Assembly: GCA_021822995.1 (NCBI GenBank)
Contig: JAKAPN010000036.1
Coordinates: forward strand, 1-8,311
DNA: 8,311 bases
DNA from: an archaeon
GTDB lineage: Archaea > Thermoproteota > Nitrososphaeria > Nitrososphaerales > Gagatemarchaeaceae
Reading direction: 5' to 3'
This document shows positions 1 to 4,927 of the stretch, in pieces. The notes under the pieces were generated by a model that was not told the origin of the DNA, searched no databases, and was given only the letters and a program-made list of their open reading frames with translations. How positions within the stretch are numbered: position 1 is the first letter of the stretch; each line of letters begins with the position of its first letter. Made by a program: the position numbers and the translations under genes.

Positions 1-285
1 GGTCACGAACCAGAGGTAGACGGCGCTCAGGATGGCCGCCCCGGAAAGGAACGGGACGGATATCGCCATCCCCTGGAAGAAGGCGGCGCCGACGTCGAGG
101 ATCGTGAAGAGTATGCCGAACTCGTAGACGAAGGCCGGGATCCCGAGCGGGAGGTCGGGGACGTACTTCACCAGGAAGATGCCGAGGTAGTAGGGGATGA
201 CTATCCAGAGTATCACGTTGATGACCAGCGCCCACGTCGCGCTCAATATCCTCCGACGCATCGTCACCGTCTTGCCGAACGACAT
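1..285 (-). CDS. N-terminal part of a multi-spanning membrane protein (partial)
   Basis: The reading frame begins with ATG at 285 and stays open for 95 codons to the window edge, so the C-terminus lies outside. The product starts MSFGKTVTMRRRILSATWAL. A basic cytoplasmic-type N-terminus (R10-R12) precedes a strong hydrophobic helix at about residues 17-39. Two more hydrophobic stretches follow at about 51-70 and 72-95, so at least three membrane segments are likely. I do not recognise a family or catalytic motif. The start codon directly abuts the stop codon of the preceding exported protein with no intervening base, so the two are almost certainly co-transcribed and may act together at the membrane. 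The frame is supported by G/C-ending codons and the absence of any competing frame. Confidence 0.8.
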   Translation of the reverse strand, partial: MSFGKTVTMRRRILSATWALVINVILWIVIPYYLGIFLVKYVPDLPLGIPAFVYEFGILFTILDVGAAFFQGMAISVPFLSGAAILSAVYLWFVT

Positions 286-759
286 CTAGGGCGCCCCCGA
301 CTTGATAATCCCGCCGAAGTCCACGTTGACGGTCAGGGAGGCGAAGGGGACCAGCTGCATATCCACGGTCCCGTTTATCGAGTGGTTCGGGAGCGCGGCG
401 AACTGCTGCGCGTTCGCTATCGTCATGGTGAAGTTCAGCTCCTGCTGTTGACCCGGAAGGACGTCCACCGACGCCTTCACGCAGGTCACCCCGGCGGGCG
501 GCGAGTCGCAGTATACCGTGACGTTCAAGGGTAGGAGCCCGCGGTTGGGGATGGTGACGTCGAAAGAGATGATCCCCGTCGTCCCCTGCAGGGTGGCGGT
601 CCCCGCCGGGTGCTGCGGGTTCGAAATGTACGGCTTGACGGCGGTGTAGTCTTCGTATGAGGAGTATGCCACCGCGGCCACGACGACTATCACCACGATG
701 GCGATTGCCAAAGTGACGCCCCTCAGGGCCCAGACTCCCCGTGGGGTTCTACGCTTCAA
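286..759 (-). CDS. membrane-anchored exported beta-rich protein, unknown function
   Basis: This 157-residue product has a basic N-terminus (KRR, R7, R13), one hydrophobic anchor or signal at about residues 15-33, and an outside domain rich in alternating beta-strand patterns. That domain resembles the LEA14/CARDB class of Ig-like exported folds in general character only; I cannot name the family. Two cysteines at 84 and 93 sit in a short loop and could form a disulfide. Four N-glycosylation sequons (N79, N109, N125, N129) fit an extracytoplasmic location. The start is TTG; no ATG or GTG lies nearby in frame, and a TATA-like box sits about 31 nt upstream. It is separated by 52 nt from the small Cys-tail protein gene upstream and abuts the downstream membrane protein gene. 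Confidence 0.82.
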   Translation of the reverse strand: MKRRTPRGVWALRGVTLAIAIVVIVVVAAVAYSSYEDYTAVKPYISNPQHPAGTATLQGTTGIISFDVTIPNRGLLPLNVTVYCDSPPAGVTCVKASVDVLPGQQQELNFTMTIANAQQFAALPNHSINGTVDMQLVPFASLTVNVDFGGIIKSGAP

Positions 760-786
760 CGCGCGTGACCAGGAATGCGCCGTTCC

Positions 787-793
787 TATTTAA
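787..793 (-). promoter_or_regulatory. candidate TATA box for the exported protein at 286-759
   Basis: The minus strand reads TTAAATA here, in an otherwise GC-rich 52-nt gap. Its centre is about 31 nt before the TTG start, which would place transcription initiation only a few bases ahead of the start codon. Confidence 0.5.
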
Positions 794-811
794 TCGGTTG
801 CCCACAGGTCG

Positions 812-1060
812 TCAGATGCACCCTAAGATCGGGATGCAGAGGACCGGGGTCCCTCCCGAGCTTCCCTGCGTGGAAGCCGCGGACTGCGTCGCGTTTCCTC
901 CGGTAACGGTGGTGGCGGCAGCCACGCCGGGAGGTGGGATAGCGGCCGGCTGGACCGGCGCGCCCGCCGTCGCCACAATGAGCAGTGCGAGCCCGACCAC
1001 GACCAGGAGCGGCACTGCCCCTAGCGCGAGCGGCAAGATCCTGTCCTGACTCACCTTCAA
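812..1060 (-). CDS. small membrane-anchored protein with C-terminal CxPxxGC tail (short paralog)
   Basis: This 82-residue protein has a hydrophobic membrane anchor or signal at about residues 9-33, then a low-complexity Ala/Pro/Ser/Thr/Gly segment (34-73) with one N-glycosylation sequon at N56, and ends in LCIPILGCI. It is a paralog of the gene just upstream (1155-1646). The first 17 residues align without gaps (MKVSQDRILPLALGAVP against MRADSDRLLPIALGAVP), and both end in C-[VI]-P-[VI]-[VL]-G-C-[LI]. The middle regions share nothing but composition. The TTG start is chosen because it matches the paralog exactly; a GTG two codons in is the alternative. A TATA-like box lies about 36 nt upstream. 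No lipobox, sortase-type signal or C-terminal transmembrane segment is visible. Function is unknown; the tail could be a disulfide loop, anchor or recognition tag. Confidence 0.78.
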   Translation of the reverse strand: MKVSQDRILPLALGAVPLLVVVGLALLIVATAGAPVQPAAIPPPGVAAATTVTGGNATQSAASTQGSSGGTPVLCIPILGCI

Positions 1061-1092
1061 AGCTGGTCTTCGGTCGTTCCCCTCGTCCGCCC

Positions 1093-1099
1093 CTTATAC
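1093..1099 (-). promoter_or_regulatory. candidate TATA box for the short Cys-tail protein
   Basis: The minus strand reads GTATAAG in the 94-nt gap between the two paralogs, centred about 36 nt before the TTG start at 1060. It suggests the short paralog can be transcribed independently of the long one. Confidence 0.5.
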
Positions 1100-1154
1100 G
1101 GACTGGTGATGATTGTCACGGAACTTTCTCACGGCCCCATCGCCCGGATGCCCG

Positions 1155-1646
1155 CTACAGGCACCCGACGACGGGGACGCACGTCCCTGTGCTGGTCGAC
1201 GTGGAAGTCGAGTTCGTCGTGGTCGCGGTCGTGGTAGTCGTGGTCGTCGTCGAGACCGTAGTGGTCGTCGTCGTGGTCAGGCTTGTAGTGCTCGTCGTTG
1301 TCGTGGTGCCGCCCGACGTCGAGGTCGTCGTCGTAGTGGAAGACCCTGACTTCATGGAGGTCCCGGTCGAAGAGGTCGTCCCTGTGGTGCTCGAAGACCC
1401 GGTTGTCGTAGTGCTCGTCGAGCTCGAAGCGGAAGACGTCGACGACGACCCGCTCCCCTGCTGAGAGCTAGAGCGCGCCGTGCTGGCGGTGGACGTGGAA
1501 GAGCCGCTGGGGTCGGCGCTCGTGGTCCCAGTAGGCGTGTGCGCCCCCTGCACCGATAAGGTCATCGTCATCGCAAGCGCAAGCACTATGATCACCGGGA
1601 CCGCCCCCAGCGCTATCGGGAGCAGCCTGTCCGAGTCAGCTCTCAA
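1155..1646 (-). CDS. mucin-like Ser/Thr-rich surface protein with C-terminal CxPxxGC tail (long paralog)
   Basis: The product is 163 residues. A hydrophobic anchor or signal at about residues 9-33 is followed by a Ser/Thr-dominated tract (about 36-155) containing runs of up to eight threonines, which looks like an O-glycosylated stalk. One N-glycosylation sequon occurs at N145. The protein ends TCVPVVGCL, with cysteines at 156 and 162. Both ends match the neighbouring 82-residue protein while the middle does not, which indicates constraint on the anchor and the tail. The TTG start aligns exactly with the paralog and lies 6 nt after the stop of the winged-helix gene, so the two are probably one transcript. 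The opposite strand shows a poly-valine frame that is only a by-product of the threonine codons. I do not recognise the family. Confidence 0.78.
   Translation of the reverse strand: MRADSDRLLPIALGAVPVIIVLALAMTMTLSVQGAHTPTGTTSADPSGSSTSTASTARSSSQQGSGSSSTSSASSSTSTTTTGSSSTTGTTSSTGTSMKSGSSTTTTTSTSGGTTTTTSTTSLTTTTTTTVSTTTTTTTTATTTNSTSTSTSTGTCVPVVGCL
1182..1541 (-). repeat. low-complexity Thr/Ser codon tract
   Basis: Positions 1182-1541 encode the Ser/Thr stalk of the long Cys-tail protein. The densest part, about 1190-1340, is built mostly of ACG/ACC/ACT codons, seen on the plus strand as strings of GTC, GTG and GTA. The triplets are mixed and not a perfect microsatellite, but the tract is the kind that changes length by slippage or unequal recombination, always in multiples of three if the frame is kept. 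Confidence 0.75.
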
Positions 1647-1652
1647 CTTCTC

Positions 1653-2000
1653 TCAGCGCCCGTCACGAGCCGCCGTCCTGTTCCAGCCGTAAGACTCCGT
1701 CTCTATCGGCTGCTGCCCGCTGAGCATCTCGGCCAGGGTGTCGTAGACCTCGATGTACTTCCTCCCCTTCACGGTGGTGACGTACTCCACCTTCGAGCTC
1801 GGGGGCTCCCTCCGCCTCTCGAGCAGCCCCTTCGACCGCAGTGAGTCGACGTAGGAGTGGAGCTGCCTCGAGTTCAGGTAGCACCTGAACATGATGTGGG
1901 TCCCGATGGCCCCGTTCAGGCAGACGAGGAGTATCGAGTAAGTAATCTCCATGTATCCTCTGGGTCCACCCCCTATAGACGTCTGGCGTCTGTTCTCCAT
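1653..2000 (-). CDS. winged-helix transcriptional regulator, ArnR1-like
   Basis: This 115-residue protein carries one winged helix-turn-helix domain. Helices cover about residues 17-57, including THIMFRCYLNSRQLHSYVDS, which matches the pattern (K/T)-x-I-M-x-x-x-x-L-(S/N)-x-x-Q-L typical of archaeal HTH_45/ArnR1-like regulators. The wing follows at about 60-80 (LLERRR to TTVKGRKYIE) and a C-terminal helix at 81-94. The ATG at 2000 is 5 nt after the PIG-L stop, and the stop is 6 nt before the mucin-like protein gene, so it sits inside the gene run. A second in-frame ATG at 1952 (residue 17) has a TATA-like CTATAG about 24 nt upstream and would still contain the domain core, so the true start is uncertain. 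It probably regulates neighbouring surface genes or itself. The effector is unknown. Confidence 0.83.
   Translation of the reverse strand: MENRRQTSIGGGPRGYMEITYSILLVCLNGAIGTHIMFRCYLNSRQLHSYVDSLRSKGLLERRREPPSSKVEYVTTVKGRKYIEVYDTLAEMLSGQQPIETESYGWNRTAARDGR
1973..1978 (-). promoter_or_regulatory. possible internal TATA box for a shorter winged-helix product
   Basis: CTATAG lies inside the annotated first codons of the winged-helix gene, centred about 24 nt before the in-frame ATG at 1952. The spacing fits a leaderless transcript starting at that ATG. The match is short and the call is weak. Confidence 0.25.
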
Positions 2001-2005
2001 GACTG

Positions 2006-2707
2006 TTACACAAGTGTCTGCAGCTCTACCCTCGGGGCTTCCTGGTTCTTCTGCACCTGAGGCTTCTGGTACGGGACCCTCTTCAGCACGAACTCCGAGC
2101 TAAGGCAGAGCTTCGCCACGTCGTACGCCTCCACGTGGGTCACCGACCCGTGGAACCTGCTCTGCAGGGCCCGGAACTCCGCCAGCCCCCGTATGGCACT
2201 GGCGCGCGTGTAGATCTTCTCCCGCTGGGAAGCGAACGTGTTGACTAGCTCGACCTTGTCGTCGATCGTGTCTGAGATGTCGAAGAGGGTCCTGGGCTCG
2301 AAGTCCCTCGTCAGCGGGATCTCGTAGGCCAGGATGTTGGACTCGTACCTCGCGGCTTCTATCGTCGCCAGCGCCAGGGTCCTGTGGTCGTGGTGCACGT
2401 CCCTCACGTGGTGGGTGAGTATCAGGTCAGGATGAATCATGTCTATCCTGGACTCGATCCTCGAGATGAGGTCGATCCCCTCCCTCAGCCTGGTGTCCGG
2501 GAGGTCGTCGAGCCAGAGGTTCTTGGCCCCGATCAGCTTCGCGCTCTTCTGCGCCTCGATCACCCTCGCCATCGGGTCGCCTCCGGCGCTCCCCCTGGTC
2601 GCGGTGTAGATGTGGACCCCGTGCCCCCGCCTCGCCGCCTTGATGAGTAGCCCCCCGGTCCCGAGCTCGACGTCGTCCGGATGAGCCCCTATCGCAAGTA
2701 TCTCCAC
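2006..2707 (-). CDS. PIG-L/LmbE-family zinc-dependent N-acetylglucosamine deacetylase-like protein
   Basis: The 233-residue product opens with MEILAIGAHPDDVELGTGG, containing the family motif H-P-D-D-x-E (H9, D11, D12, E14) at the end of the first Rossmann-type strand. The second signature, HHVRDVHHDHR, is at 99-109. By family precedent H9, D12 and a histidine of the second motif (probably H108) bind zinc, and D11 acts as base. The C-terminal half (AYEIPL at 127-132, then DISDTIDDKVE at 143-153) resembles the BshB/MshB group that removes acetyl from N-acetylglucosaminyl conjugates. Length is normal for the family and no export signal is seen, so it is likely cytoplasmic. Its substrate cannot be read from sequence; a glycan precursor or a GlcN-type thiol or lipid is possible. 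The start is GTG with a TATA-like box 25 nt upstream. A WbqC-like gene precedes it. Confidence 0.92.
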   Translation of the reverse strand: MEILAIGAHPDDVELGTGGLLIKAARRGHGVHIYTATRGSAGGDPMARVIEAQKSAKLIGAKNLWLDDLPDTRLREGIDLISRIESRIDMIHPDLILTHHVRDVHHDHRTLALATIEAARYESNILAYEIPLTRDFEPRTLFDISDTIDDKVELVNTFASQREKIYTRASAIRGLAEFRALQSRFHGSVTHVEAYDVAKLCLSSEFVLKRVPYQKPQVQKNQEAPRVELQTLV

Positions 2708-2728
2708 GTGGAGACGAGTCCCTGAAGG

Positions 2729-2736
2729 ATATTATC
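2729..2736 (-). promoter_or_regulatory. candidate TATA box for the PIG-L gene
   Basis: The minus strand reads GATAATAT in the 46-nt gap after the WbqC-like gene. Its centre is 25-26 nt before the GTG start, the spacing expected for a fully leaderless transcript starting at that codon. The PIG-L, winged-helix and mucin-protein genes could thus form their own transcript. Confidence 0.5.
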
Positions 2737-2753
2737 GATAGCCGATGAGTCTT

Positions 2754-3497
2754 CTATGCGATTGAACTGGGACGGCCCTGCTCCTCGAGCACCGGGGGCG
2801 CCGCGTCCCCGCTCTCGCGGACCAGCTTCCCGCTCTCTGGGCCCGCATTGAACAGCAGGTCCAGCACAGACAGGTCCGGGACGAACTCCGACACGAACCT
2901 CTGCCTGTACGGGCGGGGCGCGTACCGCTGGTACTCCAGCCTTATCCCGCGCGCTCCGAAGAGCCTCTCGTCCATGTAGCTCTTACCGCCGGCCCCGGAA
3001 ACGTAGGTGTCCGCGCCGAGGGCCGCGCACGCGTTCACCAGCCGTTCCGTCCCGGCCCCTTTCACGCCGAGGTCTGACTCCAGCACCACCATTGTCTCGA
3101 GTCCCAGCCACTCCATCGCCTGCCGGGTCGTCTCGATGTCGAGCTCTGCGATGAAGCGGTGCTCCCGCCCGTACAAGGCCTCGAAGTAGGGCGCGTAGAG
3201 CCCGAAGTGGGCCGAGTTCCTGTAAGAGTACGCGATGCGCTTCCAGTGCTCTTCCATCCAGGGGAGGCCGTTGTTGATCCTCACCTCCATGTTGCTACTG
3301 AACTTCTGAGACTTCTCGATGGGGACGGACAGCCAGATCGGACCCTGGGGGGCGAGTATCCTGTTCCTGTTCGTGAACCTCTTGTCGTACTGAACGTCGT
3401 CCATCACGACGAGCGTGTCCACTAGGCTGAGCTTGTGGAAGAAGCCGGGGTATGGAAGGAACTGCGGCTGATGGATGGCGACTCTCGTGTCCCACAC
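2754..3497 (-). CDS. WbqC-like family protein
   Basis: The 247-residue product shows the WbqC-family hallmarks in order: AIHQPQFLPYPGFFHK (residues 7-22), a DDVQYDKR element at 33-40, NRNRI at 43-47, YVSGAGGKSY at 165-174 and a C-terminal SVLDLLFNAGPE at 210-221. Length is about right for the family. WbqC-like proteins occur in O-antigen and other surface-glycan clusters and are thought to modify sugar or lipid intermediates, but their reaction is poorly established, so I give none. No signal peptide is present. The start is GTG, 12 nt after the TFB stop, which suggests co-transcription with TFB. A PIG-L deacetylase gene follows after 46 nt. The last 20 residues or so are polar and unlikely to be structured. 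Confidence 0.88.
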   Translation of the reverse strand: MWDTRVAIHQPQFLPYPGFFHKLSLVDTLVVMDDVQYDKRFTNRNRILAPQGPIWLSVPIEKSQKFSSNMEVRINNGLPWMEEHWKRIAYSYRNSAHFGLYAPYFEALYGREHRFIAELDIETTRQAMEWLGLETMVVLESDLGVKGAGTERLVNACAALGADTYVSGAGGKSYMDERLFGARGIRLEYQRYAPRPYRQRFVSEFVPDLSVLDLLFNAGPESGKLVRESGDAAPPVLEEQGRPSSIA

Positions 3498-3509
3498 CGC
3501 CCCAGCGGG

Positions 3510-4421
3510 TTACTTCCCCGACGCGAAGATCTCGGAGAGTTCGACGCAGCGCTTCCTGATCGTGATGGGCGTCACTCCCGCTGCGTAAGCGAGCCTCAGC
3601 TGGGTGGTCCTCTCCCCTTCCAGGCTGGACGCGAGGTAAAGCGCGGCTGCGGCTATCGGGACCGGCCTCTTTCCCGTGAGCCTCGGGTCTTCCTTCGCCC
3701 GGTTCAGGAGCTCGATCGCCCTCCTCTCGGTCTTCCCTCCGAGACTAGCCTTCGCCGCTATCGACGGGATGTATCTCACCGGGTTCGGTATCTCCCTGAT
3801 GGACTCGCCCCCGAGCAGGATCCTGTAGTAGAAGCGCAGCTGCTTCCTGTTTACACCAGCGGTATCGGCGACCGCTTCGTTCGACGGCCTGGCCACGTTC
3901 AGCTCCCTGCACGCCGCGCAGAGCGCCGCCGCGGAAGCAGCCGCCAGTGACCTCACCTTCGTCGTCCCCTCGAACTCCCTCAGGTAGATGTCGAAACCCC
4001 TCTCAGCGATTATCGGGCTGAGGCCGAGCGACTGGGCTATCCTCCTGACTTCGATGGAGACCTTCCTGATCCTCCTCTTCTTCGAGTCCCAGCTCACCAT
4101 CGTGTCGAGGCGCCTCAGCTGCCTCATGTCGCGCCCCGAGCTTATCCTGCGCCCCCTGGCGTCCACGTCCACTCCGTCGATTACGGTAGGGGTGCCCACG
4201 GCTTCCTGCAGGAGGTTGTGCCTCTCGCGGGGGTCGCCCTGACCCGCGGCCCCGCCAGCATACTGCGGGACGCCCTGGTAAGGCCTGCTGGAAACTACGC
4301 CGCACCCGGTGCAGACAAGCTCCCCGTTTTCATCGTCCCATATCTGTTCGCCGCGGCAGCGGAGGCAGCGGTTCCCGCGAGCGAGGGCCGCCTGGCCGTC
4401 ACTGAACATCGTGCATTGCAT
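3510..4421 (-). CDS. tfb: transcription initiation factor IIB (TFB) paralog
   Basis: The 303-residue protein has the archaeal TFB layout. An N-terminal zinc ribbon has C19, C22, C37 and C40. A linker contains GTPTVIDGVDVDARGRR (76-92). Two cyclin-like repeats follow (about 115-205 and 212-300), the second ending in the helix-turn-helix TTQLRLAYAAGVTPITIRKR that contacts BRE in this family. TFB bridges TBP at the TATA box and RNA polymerase. The segment after the ribbon lacks the GPEWR-type B-reader sequence seen in many housekeeping TFBs and has a Gly/Gln-rich stretch (54-63), so this may be a specialised paralog. ATG 4421 is used; ATG 4409 (residue 5) is an alternative, since a TTTAAG box is centred 26 nt before it. 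The WbqC-like gene begins 12 nt downstream. Confidence 0.93.
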   Translation of the reverse strand: MQCTMFSDGQAALARGNRCLRCRGEQIWDDENGELVCTGCGVVSSRPYQGVPQYAGGAAGQGDPRERHNLLQEAVGTPTVIDGVDVDARGRRISSGRDMRQLRRLDTMVSWDSKKRRIRKVSIEVRRIAQSLGLSPIIAERGFDIYLREFEGTTKVRSLAAASAAALCAACRELNVARPSNEAVADTAGVNRKQLRFYYRILLGGESIREIPNPVRYIPSIAAKASLGGKTERRAIELLNRAKEDPRLTGKRPVPIAAAALYLASSLEGERTTQLRLAYAAGVTPITIRKRCVELSEIFASGK

Positions 4422-4432
4422 CTCCGTCGGCT

Positions 4433-4438
4433 CTTAAA
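4433..4438 (-). promoter_or_regulatory. candidate TATA box for TFB (favouring start at 4409)
   Basis: TTTAAG on the minus strand is centred 26 nt before the in-frame ATG at 4409 but only 14 nt before the ATG at 4421. If it is the real TATA box, the transcript is leaderless and TFB starts at residue 5 of the longer model. A competing box, TTTTAGTA at 4455-4462, would instead serve the ATG at 4421. Confidence 0.4.
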
Positions 4439-4447
4439 GCACTCCGC

Positions 4448-4466
4448 ACAATTGTACTAAAACAAT
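4448..4466. repeat. clustered ACAAT/ATTGT half-sites upstream of TFB
   Basis: An 8-bp perfect palindrome ACAATTGT (4448-4455) is followed by a further ACAAT (4462-4466), making an ATTGT-N6-ACAAT inverted repeat that overlaps the TTTTAGTA element ahead of TFB. It could be an operator, but it may also be chance in an AT-rich gap. Confidence 0.3.
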
Positions 4467-4506
4467 CTACTTTCCCGGATGCCGGGATGACGCGGTTCCC
4501 TGAGGC

Positions 4507-4761
4507 TCAGTCGCCGTTGATGCTGATCATGTCGCTGATCCCCTCGTAGGTGCGGAGGAGCCTCATCCCGTCCTCCGTCAGCCTGTAGATGCCGTTCCCC
4601 TCCTCGCAGGTGATCAGGTTCCGCTCGAGCAGGAAGCTGAGGTACTCCTTGACCTGGGCATACGAGAGGTACGCACCGTACATTATCCTGGTCTTGGTGG
4701 CTCCGTTCGACGCCGCCCTCAGCATCATGGCGATAATGTCTGTCCTGCTGCGATACTTCAA
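4507..4761 (-). CDS. small winged-helix transcriptional regulator, ArnR1-like (HTH_45 type)
   Basis: This 84-residue protein is essentially a single winged helix-turn-helix domain. It contains RSRTDIIAMMLRAA (4-17), KTRIMYGAYLSYAQVKEYLSFL (23-44, turn plus recognition helix), wing strands LITCEEGNGIYRLTEDG (49-65) and a C-terminal helix (66-80). This is the classic pattern of the small regulators abundant in Thaumarchaeota and related archaea. The start is TTG, placed by the domain boundary and a TATA box centred about 31 nt upstream. It is divergent from the beta-helix protein gene and lies 85 nt ahead of TFB on the same strand, so it may control itself, that divergent gene or TFB. No ligand-binding domain is present, so any signal sensing is not obvious. 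Confidence 0.9.
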   Translation of the reverse strand: MKYRSRTDIIAMMLRAASNGATKTRIMYGAYLSYAQVKEYLSFLLERNLITCEEGNGIYRLTEDGMRLLRTYEGISDMISINGD

Positions 4762-4788
4762 AGCAGTAGTTGTTGGTGCGCATTCAGG

Positions 4789-4796
4789 ATATAAGT
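4789..4796 (-). promoter_or_regulatory. candidate TATA box for the winged-helix gene at 4507-4761
   Basis: The minus strand reads CTTATATC, a good archaeal TATA match, centred about 31 nt before the TTG start. Transcription would then begin only about five bases upstream of the codon. Confidence 0.6.
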
Positions 4797-4821
4797 GTCT
4801 TGGAACATTGTTCTATCACTT

Positions 4822-4849
4822 CCTTTCATGGTTCTCAGCCCATGAGAGG
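4822..4849. repeat. 10-bp inverted repeat with 8-nt loop in the divergent intergenic region
   Basis: CCTTTCATGG (4822-4831) pairs with CCATGAGAGG (4840-4849) over ten positions, with one T-G wobble, around the loop TTCTCAGC. No T-run follows on either strand, so it is not an obvious terminator. It lies upstream of the predicted start sites on both sides, which fits an operator better than a leader hairpin. Confidence 0.6.
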
Positions 4850-4898
4850 CACCGTAGATCCTTCTACAACAGGGTTATCCCAGTTTGTTTCTTCCCCG

Positions 4899-4904
4899 TT
4901 ATCT
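4899..4904 (+). promoter_or_regulatory. weak candidate TATA box for the beta-helix protein
   Basis: TTATCT is centred about 26 nt before the ATG at 4928, in a locally AT-richer stretch. The match to the archaeal consensus is poor; the spacing is the main support. Confidence 0.3.
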
Positions 4905-4927
4905 TCCCACGACCCGTCCATCATAGG

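Noticed and set aside
1106..1113. GTGATGAT resembling a C box of a C/D guide RNA
   Set aside because: No matching D box or C'/D' pair was found at usual spacing in the 94-nt gap.
985..1464. Plus-strand open frame rich in valine across the mucin region
   Set aside because: It is the complement of threonine/serine codons of the minus-strand gene; it has no domain pattern beyond poly-valine, and the minus-strand product has a matching paralog.
1663..2013. Alternative minus-strand frame over the winged-helix gene
   Set aside because: The translation is Arg/Glu/His-rich without a fold pattern; the other frame gives a clear winged helix.
4589..4927. Upstream extension of the beta-helix protein frame
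   Set aside because: It overlaps the well-supported winged-helix gene and its TATA box, has a different composition from the rest of the protein, and adds no recognisable domain.
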